Under the pieces are notes generated by a model. That model did no database searches, was not told where the DNA came from, and was given only the letters and a program-made list of their open reading frames with translations. DNA of 64,000 nt from Pseudomonas sp. UBA5706 (GTDB lineage: Bacteria > Pseudomonadota > Gammaproteobacteria > Pseudomonadales > Pseudomonadaceae): assembly GCF_002419965.1 (NCBI RefSeq), contig NZ_DIHC01000043.1, forward strand, positions 124,001-188,000, written 5' to 3'. Position numbers and translations under genes: made by a program. This document shows positions 19,175-28,497 of this stretch, in pieces (the first letter of the stretch is position 1; every line of letters begins with the position of its first letter).

Positions 19175-20385
19175 AGTGTCGCCTCTACGTCCTTCGTCAG
19201 CCCCACCGGTTTGTAGGAGCCCATGTAGCCGATAGCCTCCAGCATCTGCATGAAACTCCAGAGGATCAAACCACCGGCCTCACACAACGATGGCTCCGCT
19301 TGCCAGGCCAGCAGGGTTACCTTGCGCTGTTCCAACTCTGGGCTGATGGTCCCGTCCGCTTGCACCACATCACCATTGGAGAACACCATAGAATCAGGGC
19401 TCTCGACAAAGTACGCGATGCTGTCAGGTGCCATTGCCAGGGGCTTGGGCGAGCGACTACTCCATGCCAGTAAGGACTCGTTTTCGTAGATCACGCTTAT
19501 GTGAGCATCCCCATCGCGGATATGAACCTTGCCAATATCGAACCCCCCGGCAGTGCTCAGATTTGCTGACACAAATTGGCTTGGGCCTGAAATGGCGTAA
19601 GCGGTTAGGCCGAAATGGTGCTGCAGGAAAGTGATCATGGCCTGTGCCGTCTCGATCTTGCCGTCCTGCAAAGCTCGTCCTAGCGTCAGGGCGCGCGACA
19701 AGGTTCCTTGAATAGGCAAAGCTTTGCCCAACGAGTCCGGCGTCATAACCCACATGGCTAAACCGCCGAAATCTTTGAATTGGGGCGCGGCAACAATCGG
19801 TCGCATCATTTGTTCGATGATTACGGCGGCATTGCTCTGGTAACTGGCAGAGTTGTCCGGACTCTCTTGGGGGGTAACATTCAGTTCCACGCAGAGCCCT
19901 GCCTGGCTGACCATAAATGCCGGTCGAGGTGTCACGCCCGCTGCCGCGAAGGTCAGCATCGGCAATGACGGCACCGCTCGGCCAGCACCGTCAGCATCGA
20001 TCACCTCCAGTCCCAACCGCGCGGCCACCAGGCAGGCGACGACGAAGCCTAGAGCACCGCTTTCGGGGGGGACCAAATAGGCAAGCTCTCTGCCCTCTGC
20101 GGCAAGGCGCTGTTGGATGGCCTGGACGGCCAGAACCGGTCCATCCGGATAGATACAGCCGGCAATTGCCTCTGGAGCCCCCATGTAAGCCAACATGACG
20201 CTGTCGCCGTTCAAGGCCTCGGCTACGCTCACCACACGAATCCGTTCGCTTGGGTAGTAATCCCCCTGGTGAAAGTGTTTGACCAGGTGGCGTGCCGAGA
20301 GCAGCGTACCGCCGCCTCCGCTTCCAAAGAAGCAGCCACCCAATAACAAGGGTTCCAGATCGTTGCGTCCTAACTCATAGGCCAT
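19171..20385 (-). CDS. DUF917 / S-methyl-thiohydantoin desulfurase-family protein
   Basis: The 404-residue protein starts MAYELGRNDLEPLLLGGCFF and then has the Gly-rich GSGGGG signature of DUF917 (S-Me-THD) proteins. The middle (residues about 80-180) and the C-terminal beta-rich half keep the two-domain layout of the family. Characterised and predicted relatives sit beside hydantoinases and their racemases. AAGGGAG lies before the ATG. It overlaps the upstream regulator by 16 bp and the downstream racemase by 4 bp. No hydantoinase or permease gene accompanies it here, so the substrate is open. Confidence 0.75.
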   Translation of the reverse strand: MAYELGRNDLEPLLLGGCFFGSGGGGTLLSARHLVKHFHQGDYYPSERIRVVSVAEALNGDSVMLAYMGAPEAIAGCIYPDGPVLAVQAIQQRLAAEGRELAYLVPPESGALGFVVACLVAARLGLEVIDADGAGRAVPSLPMLTFAAAGVTPRPAFMVSQAGLCVELNVTPQESPDNSASYQSNAAVIIEQMMRPIVAAPQFKDFGGLAMWVMTPDSLGKALPIQGTLSRALTLGRALQDGKIETAQAMITFLQHHFGLTAYAISGPSQFVSANLSTAGGFDIGKVHIRDGDAHISVIYENESLLAWSSRSPKPLAMAPDSIAYFVESPDSMVFSNGDVVQADGTISPELEQRKVTLLAWQAEPSLCEAGGLILWSFMQMLEAIGYMGSYKPVGLTKDVEATL

Positions 20386-22700
20386 GTTGTAACTCCCTTT
20401 AATTGACGAGTTTTCTCCAGATCAGCGCGTAACTGAATGAGCAAGTCTAAGGCCCGCTTCAGACCCGCATACGAAGTCTGTGGATCTACGCCACGCACAG
20501 CCTGGGAAAGAGCCTCAACCGCCTGCTCATGGCGACCGGTCTGACTCAACAGCAGTGCCAGCTGCGTAGCCGCCCTTAAAGCGGCGGGCACCGCGCCCAG
20601 CGCCAGGGCCGTTGACAGGGCGTTGTGCAGAGCACTTTCAGCGCCGGCAAGATCGCCTGCGGCCAATACGCCACAGGCCTTAAGCACCAGTAACTCGCTG
20701 AGATAAACGCGCTCCTGGTGGTCCAGCGCCAAGTCCAATGCGTGGGATACCAGGCTGAGGGACTCGCGGAAGCGACCCGCGCGCAAGAGGATCTCGCCTC
20801 GCTTCCATGCCTGGAATGAGTGAAACAAGCGACCACCATTGCGCAGCACATGGTTCTCGTAGCCATCAACGGTAGTACGCTCGGCTTCATCAAGACAGCC
20901 TTCTGAGCCCATGCAAAAACCACGAAATACTTGGCCAACCCCCTGATAGAAAGAGAACTCGTATTCCTCGGCAAGACTTTCCAGCTCAAGCGCCAAGGGT
21001 TTCAGTATTCCGTACTCTTCGAACAAACTGGCTATCCAGGCAGCGCCTTGAAGAGCAATGATTCGATTAAAGGCGTTGTATTGCCTCTTCGAAGCCCTTT
21101 CGGCCAGTTGTTCCATGATGTCCCAGGCACGCTGAAAAAAACCCAGTTCGAAGGCCGCCAAGCCTTCCAGGGTAATAGCTAATCCGACAAGATCTAAACC
21201 CTGAACATGCGGCCAAGCTGGGTGAAACTCACTGGAGATTCTGGCTCTCGATAGGCAGGCCAGGGTCTCGACTTTGTCGCCCAGCCAAAAGAGTGTGTTC
21301 GCCATGGCGACGTGGGCTTCCATCAGCATGTCGGCGCTACCACTGGCATGCGCACGTTGCAGCATTTCCTGGGCGGTCGAGCGGGAGTCAGCCAAATCCA
21401 ATCTCATCAACTGGGTGGTCCAGATGCCGAACTGTATCGAGGACAGCTCGTCGGCATTGCACAGACCTCGACCTACTTCCAGGGCTGCTTCGTAACTGGC
21501 GGTGCTGGTAAGGCTCAACCAGCCCTCTATACTGCGAAAGCTGACGCCAAGCAGGCGATGGAGTTCGAACTGCAGGTGCCAGATATCCTTGCGTTCATAC
21601 ATTTCGCTGGCAACTGCAAGGCCTTTTTGAAGAAGTGGTAGCGCTTCACGGAAATTGGCACTGGCCACTAGGGTACGCCCCTTTTCTAGACACCGTTCCA
21701 CTTCCAGGTGTTTGTCTTCGCGCAGTTTCAGGCGCCGCTCTATTACCTTTCGGTTCACCCCGAGCAACTGAGCTGCCGCCGTTTTGTTGCCCGCACAAAC
21801 CTGAAGTGCATGCTCGATCAGCAGTTGCTCCGCAGCGGCCAGTTTATCCTCGCCCTCAAGTTGCAGCAGGGATTCTGCCAATCCGGATAAGTCTTCCAGC
21901 GCTGGTTGCTCTTGAGATAGGAAGGGCTGCAACTGTGCCAAGTCGATCAGCACGTCTTCCGCCAGTACGCAGATTCGATCGATCAGATTGCGCAACTGCC
22001 GCACGTTACCTGGCCAAGCCTGGCGGCACAGCAGTGCCATAGCCTCGACCGTGAAAGACAGTGGTTTAGTTTGGTTACGACAAAAATATTCGACAAGGTC
22101 GGGGATGTCCTCCCGGCGCTGCTCCAGGCTTGGTAGCTCCAATTCGAACACAGCTAGCCTGTAGTACAGATCTTCGCGAAAACGCTCCTGCTGCACCAAC
22201 GCCTTCAGATCACGGTGGGTAGCGACGATAACGCGCCCCTCGAAACGCTGGCTTTCGCTCGAACCCAACGGCCGGTATGAACGGGTTTCCAAAATACGCA
22301 GCAACTTGGGTTGCAGCGACATCGGCAACTCGCCGATTTCATCGAGGAATAAGGTACCTCGCCCGACCATCTGCAAATGTCCAGCGCGATTGCTGCCGGC
22401 GCCTGTAAACGCACCTTTGACGCAGCCGAACAATTCCAGCTCAAGCAAATTTTCCGGAATGGCACCGCAGTTTAAGTCGATAAAGGGTAGACCCGGAGCC
22501 CCCAGGTGATGCACCATCTGCGCCGCAACTTCTTTACCGGCACCCGTAGGGCCGCTGATCAGGACAGTACGATCAGTGCTGGCGACACGATGGATAAGGC
22601 GTTGCAGATGTTGCAATGCCTTCGAGCTTCCTACCATCTGCGGTCCGGTAGGGGGTGTTGGGCCCGCGAAGCTGCCATCTCCAGAATGAGCTACATGCAT
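20370..22700 (-). CDS. sigma-54-dependent activator with C-terminal TPR-like region
   Basis: The 776-residue protein opens with the AAA+ domain: Walker A GPTGAGKE near residue 50, the sigma-54 contact loop GAFTGA near 104, Walker B GTLFLDEIGELP near 125, and an arginine-finger region REDLYYRLAVFELELPSL. A Fis-type HTH (NKTAAAQLLGVNRKVIERRL) is near residue 340. The last 420 residues are helical, Ala/Leu-rich repeats like TPR or MalT-type sensor domains. No N-terminal sensor exists, so the C-terminus likely receives the signal. I start at MHVAHSGDG; an upstream start is possible. It leads the DUF917-racemase operon. Confidence 0.82.
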   Translation of the reverse strand: MHVAHSGDGSFAGPTPPTGPQMVGSSKALQHLQRLIHRVASTDRTVLISGPTGAGKEVAAQMVHHLGAPGLPFIDLNCGAIPENLLELELFGCVKGAFTGAGSNRAGHLQMVGRGTLFLDEIGELPMSLQPKLLRILETRSYRPLGSSESQRFEGRVIVATHRDLKALVQQERFREDLYYRLAVFELELPSLEQRREDIPDLVEYFCRNQTKPLSFTVEAMALLCRQAWPGNVRQLRNLIDRICVLAEDVLIDLAQLQPFLSQEQPALEDLSGLAESLLQLEGEDKLAAAEQLLIEHALQVCAGNKTAAAQLLGVNRKVIERRLKLREDKHLEVERCLEKGRTLVASANFREALPLLQKGLAVASEMYERKDIWHLQFELHRLLGVSFRSIEGWLSLTSTASYEAALEVGRGLCNADELSSIQFGIWTTQLMRLDLADSRSTAQEMLQRAHASGSADMLMEAHVAMANTLFWLGDKVETLACLSRARISSEFHPAWPHVQGLDLVGLAITLEGLAAFELGFFQRAWDIMEQLAERASKRQYNAFNRIIALQGAAWIASLFEEYGILKPLALELESLAEEYEFSFYQGVGQVFRGFCMGSEGCLDEAERTTVDGYENHVLRNGGRLFHSFQAWKRGEILLRAGRFRESLSLVSHALDLALDHQERVYLSELLVLKACGVLAAGDLAGAESALHNALSTALALGAVPAALRAATQLALLLSQTGRHEQAVEALSQAVRGVDPQTSYAGLKRALDLLIQLRADLEKTRQLKGVTTWPMS

Positions 22701-23088
22701 CGTCTTTATAATCCCTTGCGAAGACAAGCGGATCTGGCATTCGCTCCCGGTTTCAGCGGCTCCTGCCAGCATCGGGCACATGCTCGGCATCCGGGCTCCC
22801 GCGCCACTGCCTCACACGATAACTATCGATTTCACACTCTAGCGGTAAACTGAGATTGTGAATATAGCTCGGCAACCATGGAAATCGCTGGCGCCACCGG
22901 ACACCTACCGCGATTAATGTCTGGTTCAGGACCGAAGCAGTCCAAGCATAGGCTGTAAATGTCTACGGTGCCGGGGCGATTCACTATGGCATGAACTCGA
23001 AAATCGACTGGCTTCAATTCTCGATATTCAGCGTTCCTTAAGATTTCACCAATATCAAGGAACAAGTACAGTACAGGCAACTACCGTC
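22701..23088. other. 388-bp region upstream of the sigma-54 activator operon
   Basis: I see no supported gene; an 82-codon minus-strand frame exists but lacks a ribosome site and family likeness. I looked for a sigma-54 promoter (TGGCAC-N5-TTGC) facing the activator gene and did not find a convincing one. The region separates two same-strand transcription units. Confidence 0.4.
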
Positions 23089-24423
23089 CTATTGCTCCAA
23101 AGGTCTTTTCATAAAGTCGATGAGATAGCCGGACAAGGTGTCGTAATCATCGTTGAAGTGATGATTGCCGGGCACCCCCAGCACTTTGCCCACGATAGTT
23201 GTATCAGTACACCCGCTTTTGCGCGCTTCGTCCGTACCGTAAATGCAGAACACCTTGCTCGCGGGCAGTTGGGCCATTTCCGGGGCTGTTGAGTATTTGC
23301 CTGTGTCCTTGCCCATCATCCCCTCGATGCGGATTTCGAAGTTAGCATTGCGGGCAAAAGACAAGAGCACAATGCTGTCGATATCCGCTTTATCTACGGC
23401 GGGCAGACGGTTGTACAGCGCAGGCAGCACGTCGGCGCCAAAGGAATATCCAGCAAGAATGAAGTGCTTGATGCCCCAGACCTGACGATAGTGTCCCATC
23501 ATCTCCGATAACTCGGATGCGCTCTTTTCCGGGCTCTTGAAATCCCAGTAGTAGTTCAAGGCATCTACGCCGACCACCGAAATGCCGGCATCGGAAATAC
23601 GCTCGGAGACTTTTTTGTCCAGCCCCCGCCACCCTCCGTCACCCGAATAGAAGATGGTCAGCGTATCGCTGGGGGCGGTAGCAGGCAGCTCCATCAGCGG
23701 TAGCTTATTGAGTATGTTCAGTTCGGGGATATTCAGGATCTGATGACGCAAGTAGGTTTCCAATTCTTCGGAGACCAATTTCCGTGGCGTGACTGGGCTC
23801 GTGACGTGGGTGGCGACCCCATTCCTCCAAATGGTCAGCTTGTTCGACGTCACGTTGTGCCACGTCCCTTTCGAAGGCAGCACGGTGGCCGGGCCGGCGC
23901 AGACTTCCTTGGCGGGCTCTCCGATGCTGTCGGTCGTCAGCGAGACAGCAATGGCTTGCTCGTTTTTCTGCAATGACAGCCAGCGTTGCGCCAGGATCGC
24001 TTCCTCATCCAGTCCCACCACGATGTCGGCGGCGGGCGCGAACCGTCGCATGGACTCGTCAAAAAGTCGAAGCGCCTGCAAACAGTCCGTGGCGGGAAGT
24101 TCGACTTTCAAGAGGGTGGCCGAAGCATCGAAACTTAACTTGCGCAGACGCTTGGTGTTCAAATCGTTGTTGATAGGCGCGGCAATGACGATGGTTTTCG
24201 TCGAGTTGTTGGGCACGAAAAGCGTCAGTGTGGAAGAACCGCCAAGGTCGTGGGTCTGAACGGTCGGAAGGACTCGCGGTAACGTAGCCCTTCGCGCTTT
24301 GCGCTCGACGACGGAATGGGAATGCAGCAGCAGGGCAGTCACCAAGGCCAGGACGAGGCCAATCACCACCACGATCACTTTCCTGTTTTTGAATCGATGG
24401 CGGAGCGTTTCTGGTTTTTTCAT
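23089..24423 (-). CDS. VirJ/AcvB-family periplasmic alpha/beta hydrolase
   Basis: The 444-residue protein has a short cytoplasmic N-terminus, one membrane helix (about residues 18-34), then a periplasmic region. The C-terminal half is the VirJ domain: IFYSGDGGWRGLDKKVSE, the nucleophile elbow GYSFGADVLP, and GVPGNHHFNDDYD with the catalytic His. AcvB of Agrobacterium and its Pseudomonas aeruginosa homologue hydrolyse aminoacyl-phosphatidylglycerol and usually sit beside mprF-like synthases. No such synthase is nearby, so the substrate is open. Confidence 0.8.
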   Translation of the reverse strand: MKKPETLRHRFKNRKVIVVVIGLVLALVTALLLHSHSVVERKARRATLPRVLPTVQTHDLGGSSTLTLFVPNNSTKTIVIAAPINNDLNTKRLRKLSFDASATLLKVELPATDCLQALRLFDESMRRFAPAADIVVGLDEEAILAQRWLSLQKNEQAIAVSLTTDSIGEPAKEVCAGPATVLPSKGTWHNVTSNKLTIWRNGVATHVTSPVTPRKLVSEELETYLRHQILNIPELNILNKLPLMELPATAPSDTLTIFYSGDGGWRGLDKKVSERISDAGISVVGVDALNYYWDFKSPEKSASELSEMMGHYRQVWGIKHFILAGYSFGADVLPALYNRLPAVDKADIDSIVLLSFARNANFEIRIEGMMGKDTGKYSTAPEMAQLPASKVFCIYGTDEARKSGCTDTTIVGKVLGVPGNHHFNDDYDTLSGYLIDFMKRPLEQ

Positions 24424-24534
24424 CGTTCAGATCATGATTAAAAAGGCTGCCTATAGTGCGCAGCCACTGTATCGCCATCAAGCTGTCTGAAGACTGATAG
24501 AGCGTTAATTCCACTGATTCGCGCACGAACAGAA

Positions 24535-24551
24535 ACCCACTCGAAGTGGGT
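24535..24551. terminator. hairpin between the VirJ-like and GT-C-like genes
   Basis: ACCCACT and AGTGGGT pair around CGA, with weaker pairing (AGAA/TTCT) extending the stem outside. It is about 60 bp past the end of the minus-strand membrane protein gene. Confidence 0.5.
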
Positions 24552-24610
24552 GTTCTGTATTTAACGTTTTGGATGACCGTTTACGTGTTGGCGCGCGCAG
24601 GCTCTGACCA

Positions 24611-26119
24611 TTACTCGTTGCTTTGATAGGCAACGTTGAACCTGGCCTGCGGATGCGCCGCCTGATAGGCCATCATGGTCGTGCGTAACTTGAGCGCCGA
24701 TGGCGTGTCCGTGGCGTAGAACGCCACGGTGTCGAAGGCAGCGGCAATCTTTGGCACCGTCAGTTGCAGGTCGGCAACCTTGATCCAGTTCGCCGGGTGC
24801 TGTGGAAACCATTCGTCATAGACGAAGGCGTAGTGCACGTCCTTCTTGCTCATCAGGGTTTGAATCCATTGCGGGCCGGTCTCGGACTTGCGCAGTTTCA
24901 GCGCTTCCAGGCTGCCCAGGCCCCAGAGGTCAAGGACATAGCGATGACTGTTCAGCGCCACCAGCCCTAGATCGTTAACAGCCACGGGCTGGTCCAAGTC
25001 CTTGGCGATCATCGCCATGGCGTATTGCTGGTTATGAATGGCCTGCGCGGCGAGCGGTGTACTGAACGTGGTGTACACCAGCGGGGCGAACGCCAGGGGC
25101 AGCAGTGCGAATATCAAGGCGACCGAGCGCTGCTTGAGGCTGGTCAATGCCCACTGAATGAAGAACACCCCAAGAAAGCTCAGCCAATAGATTTCGTAGC
25201 GGCCGTACCAGCCGTTTTTACCGAGCAATACATGCAAGGCCGTCACGCCGATCAGCAGGACCACCAGCGAACGACGCTGGATGAAAAACCCACACATCAC
25301 CAGCATCAGCACAATCACCCAGCCGTATTTCTCGAACTGGTTAATAGCGTTGAGCACGATGGATTTGACGCCGGAGGTGTCGGATTTGGCGATTACCGAG
25401 GACGGCAGCCAGCCCATGCCGATGTGATCCAGGAACAGCGAGAACCCGCCAACCAAGGCAACGATCACCGCGCCGCACGCCACTGTGCGAACACCTTCGC
25501 CTTTCATGAGCAAATAGAGCAGCACGGGCATGGAAATCGCCAGACCCTCATAGCGCACCAAGGGAAGCAAAATGATTGCGCCATACACCCACGGCGTAAC
25601 GGCAAGGCCGCGCAGTTCCTTGGCCAACACGGCCTGCGCGATCGAGACGGCGAGGAATACCTGCAAGCAATGCTCCATGCCGTTGAAGATGAGGCCGTAG
25701 AAATTGGTTGCCAGCAGCCAGCCGCCCAGAATGAACATTTTCGGCCATATGCCTACGCCTTGGAGCATCTGCAACAAGAGGCGAAAGGTGAGGAAGGAGA
25801 AAATCAGATTCAGGACGAGCGGAACCTTGTACATCGCGACGCCGAGAAAGCCGAATGGCGCAAGGATCAAAGGCCAAATGATGCTCGATGAGGGTGCCGA
25901 AAACTCGATGGGATTGATGCCGTAGTGGCCGTTGAATATCTGCCGTGCCAGCGTCAGATGAATGTAGGGATCGTCGAGGGTATAGAAAAATTCGCCGCCG
26001 TTGAGCGCGACGACCGACAGCATCAATAGCACAACGGGCGCGAGAAACAGCAGGCAAATGATGCGTCGGTCCGACACGCTGGATGTTGCCGGCAGAGAGG
26101 CGAGGGTAGCGGTATCCAT
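24611..26119 (-). CDS. GT-C-like polytopic membrane protein
   Basis: The 502-residue protein has about ten to twelve predicted membrane helices and a soluble C-terminal part. After the first helix comes GGEFFYTLDDPYIHLTLARQ, with the DD motif in the first periplasmic loop that is the hallmark of GT-C glycosyltransferases using polyprenyl-phosphate sugars. The start MDTATLASLP is preferred because upstream codons lack a hydrophobic or family-like N-terminus; the ribosome site is weak. No sugar or lipid-carrier genes are adjacent, so the acceptor is unknown. Confidence 0.6.
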   Translation of the reverse strand: MDTATLASLPATSSVSDRRIICLLFLAPVVLLMLSVVALNGGEFFYTLDDPYIHLTLARQIFNGHYGINPIEFSAPSSSIIWPLILAPFGFLGVAMYKVPLVLNLIFSFLTFRLLLQMLQGVGIWPKMFILGGWLLATNFYGLIFNGMEHCLQVFLAVSIAQAVLAKELRGLAVTPWVYGAIILLPLVRYEGLAISMPVLLYLLMKGEGVRTVACGAVIVALVGGFSLFLDHIGMGWLPSSVIAKSDTSGVKSIVLNAINQFEKYGWVIVLMLVMCGFFIQRRSLVVLLIGVTALHVLLGKNGWYGRYEIYWLSFLGVFFIQWALTSLKQRSVALIFALLPLAFAPLVYTTFSTPLAAQAIHNQQYAMAMIAKDLDQPVAVNDLGLVALNSHRYVLDLWGLGSLEALKLRKSETGPQWIQTLMSKKDVHYAFVYDEWFPQHPANWIKVADLQLTVPKIAAAFDTVAFYATDTPSALKLRTTMMAYQAAHPQARFNVAYQSNE

Positions 26120-26283
26120 AGCGATGGCACTCGAGTGCGTCCATGACGGACGCACTATAGGCATAGCCTTGGGCGAACAGGTCATCGCAATTGTTGATAC
26201 CCCGCCTGGAACACGATGGTGAAGCGGCGTCATAAAACCAGCATCGGGCGCGGTGGTTCATGCGCTGTCCGATGCGGTGAAGG

Positions 26284-27216
26284 TCAAGCGACCCTGTGTG
26301 CGCCGTCCATTTCTTGTAGATGACTCACAGCTGTCTTGCCCGCCTGCTGCACCGCCCATTTCATGAATTCGACGATCGCCCATTCTTCGCGCCGTTCCTT
26401 GGCGCAGTACACAAAATAATCGAATTTCAGTTCCCCGGTACTGTTCATAACCTGCACCAAACGTTTGGTGCGCAAGGCTTCGTAGGCAAAGATATTGCTG
26501 ACCAGCGCAATGCCCTGGCCTGCGCAGGCAGCACTAATCAAAAGGGACTCGTCGCCATAGCTCGATCCCTGAATGATCTTGCGATGGCCCATGCCAAACG
26601 CGTTCATCCAGACCTTCCAATGATTGCATTCGGTGCTCTGCAACAGTGGATAAGTCAGGCAGTCCTGGGGGCTTTCGATATTGGACCGCTTAGCGAGCAG
26701 ATCCGGGCTGCACACGGGTATCAGGTAGGAGGACCATAAGCGTGCGGCGTGGTTATCAGGATTGGCCGCCATTTCGCGCTGGATCGAGATATCCACATGA
26801 CCATGCTTGAGGTCGGAAAGTCCGCTGCAAATCTGGATCGAGATTTCGATGGTCGGGCAGCGCTCGTTGAATTCACCAAGCGCAGGGATCAGCCAGGAAC
26901 TGGCGATGGTCGATGTCGTGCTGATCACCAGGCGGGTCTGCCGCGGCTGTTTGAGCGCCGCGCCCGACCAGGCTTTTTCGATGACGTTAAAGGTGTCGGA
27001 CAACTCATCCAACAGGCTTCGGCCGCTGGACGTCAGCTGAATGCCCTTGGCATCGCGCTCGAACAAGCGCTTGCCGAATTGATCCTCTAACCCTTTGATC
27101 TGTTGGCTGATCGCAGCAGGGGACACGCACAGGTGGTCGGCCGCACGTTTCATGCTACCGACCCTGCACACCTCGACGAAGGTGCGAAGGGCTATCAACG
27201 GGATCGCTCTGCTCAT
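26284..27216 (-). CDS. LysR-family transcriptional regulator, GcvA-like
   Basis: The 310-residue protein has the N-terminal HTH (IPLIALRTFVEVCRVGSMKR, AADHLCVSPAAISQQIKGLE) and an effector domain typical of the GcvA branch. GGAG precedes the chosen ATG; 12 extra codons upstream are open but without a site. It is on the same strand as the EamA exporter gene upstream and 200 bp from it. It may be part of the regulatory set flanking the biosynthetic operon; there is no direct evidence for that. Confidence 0.83.
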   Translation of the reverse strand: MSRAIPLIALRTFVEVCRVGSMKRAADHLCVSPAAISQQIKGLEDQFGKRLFERDAKGIQLTSSGRSLLDELSDTFNVIEKAWSGAALKQPRQTRLVISTTSTIASSWLIPALGEFNERCPTIEISIQICSGLSDLKHGHVDISIQREMAANPDNHAARLWSSYLIPVCSPDLLAKRSNIESPQDCLTYPLLQSTECNHWKVWMNAFGMGHRKIIQGSSYGDESLLISAACAGQGIALVSNIFAYEALRTKRLVQVMNSTGELKFDYFVYCAKERREEWAIVEFMKWAVQQAGKTAVSHLQEMDGAHRVA

Positions 27217-27417
27217 CGCGCGTGCTCCACCCCAGGAATCGGATCTGTACACCGAAGGGCCAATGCGTCATTTGTTGTCGCCATGTCGTTGCTTCCAAAA
27301 ACCTGTTTTTGCCATGGCTGCGCACGTTTTTCGCAAACACCGGACGCAGCCGGTCTCTGTCCGGTAAGCGCTAACCAGCAATCGCTTCATGGTTTGCGGT
27401 GGATAAGCGGTCGAGAG

Positions 27418-28341
27418 TCAGGTGGTCGCGGAGGAGTCTGGCGTGTGTTTGACAGGTTTGGGTTTGCCCTTGCTGAGCACGAACCATACGGCCAGGCAGA
27501 TCAGGCCGCCGCCATACAGATGCCCGGCTGACAGGTGTTCATCTAGAAACATCACGCCCCAGAGCACACCAAACGGAGGGATCAGGAAAGTCACTGTCAA
27601 CGAGCGAACCGGGCCGATGTCAGCGATAAGTCGGAAGTACAGGATGTATGCGCACGCTGTGCACACGAAGCCTACTGCTGCCAGTGATAACCAAACGGTG
27701 GAGTCGCCCCAACTGGCAGGCGGATTGACGGTCGCCGAGACCGCAAAGAACGGCATCAAGAACAGAGTCGCCCCGATCTGGCTGCCGAAAGCAACGAGCT
27801 TGGCATCCAGCCCGCCTTTGTCGGCGATCCACTGACGCGTGAGAAACCCTGCCGCACCGTAGCAGCCGGTTGCGACCAGGCAGGCCAACGCACCCATCAC
27901 CACTGTGCTGGTAAAGGTCACAGGGCCGGTGGTGGTGAGCAATGTTATCCCCAGTAGGCCGATCAATACGCCTGCGGCTTTTTTCGGAGTCAGAGCATCA
28001 TTGAAGAACATCGAGCCAATCAACACACCCATCAATGGCGTGGTGGCATTGAGAATGGCGGAATAACCAGCGGGCAATAACAGCGCTGCCATGCTGTACA
28101 TTAAAAAAGGTATGCCGGAGTTAATAACGCCTAATACCATCGAGGCTTTAAGTTTGCCGTTGAAGTCTTGGCGGGTTTTAAGGATCGCTAATATTACCCA
28201 TAACCCGACGGCGCCCAATAACACGCGAAAGAAGGCAGTCGGGAGTGCGCCTAATACCGGAGCCGCGACGCGCATGAACAGAAAACTTGCACCCCAGATG
28301 GCGGCGAGTAGAAGTAGTCGAGCATAATCTGATACACGCAT
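27418..28341 (-). CDS. EamA/DMT-family exporter
   Basis: The 307-residue protein has ten predicted helices in two EamA repeats: WGASFLFMRVAAPVLG near the start and ACAYILYFRLIADIGPVR with SLTVTFLIPPFGVLWG in the second half. EamA carriers such as RhtA and YddG export amino acids and small metabolites. GGAAGGAAG precedes the ATG. It is divergent from a LysR gene (156 bp apart) that leads toward the hydrazine-type operon, making it a candidate exporter for that product; this link is inference. Confidence 0.85.
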   Translation of the reverse strand: MRVSDYARLLLLAAIWGASFLFMRVAAPVLGALPTAFFRVLLGAVGLWVILAILKTRQDFNGKLKASMVLGVINSGIPFLMYSMAALLLPAGYSAILNATTPLMGVLIGSMFFNDALTPKKAAGVLIGLLGITLLTTTGPVTFTSTVVMGALACLVATGCYGAAGFLTRQWIADKGGLDAKLVAFGSQIGATLFLMPFFAVSATVNPPASWGDSTVWLSLAAVGFVCTACAYILYFRLIADIGPVRSLTVTFLIPPFGVLWGVMFLDEHLSAGHLYGGGLICLAVWFVLSKGKPKPVKHTPDSSATT

Positions 28342-28497
28342 GGCACTTCCTTCCCTAATCAGTGCTTACATCGGATCAACTCGAAACGTGCAGATTGACG
28401 TTCGTCGAGTGACGGTGTGATGATTTGAGCAGTGTGTAAAGCCCTGCTCAAGCGAGTTTTTCTAACGCACATAAGATTTTCTTAACTGAGGAAAGGC
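28342..28497. promoter_or_regulatory. divergent promoter region between exporter and LysR genes
   Basis: The 156-bp region must carry promoters for both genes. It is AT-rich near the LysR start, with an AAG-ATTTT-CTT inverted pair and CTTAAC close to the ATG. CTTAAC/GTTAAG is also the core of the inverted repeats before the cupin operon, so the same LysR protein could bind both places. Confidence 0.4.

Noticed and set aside
22832..23080. 82-codon minus-strand frame
   Set aside because: No ribosome site, no hydrophobic or motif pattern, and it abuts the promoter region of the sigma-54 activator.
25025..25891. 288-codon plus-strand frame opposite the GT-C-like gene
   Set aside because: Composition is Gln/His/Arg-rich as expected for a shadow, while the minus-strand frame has clear membrane helices and a DD motif.
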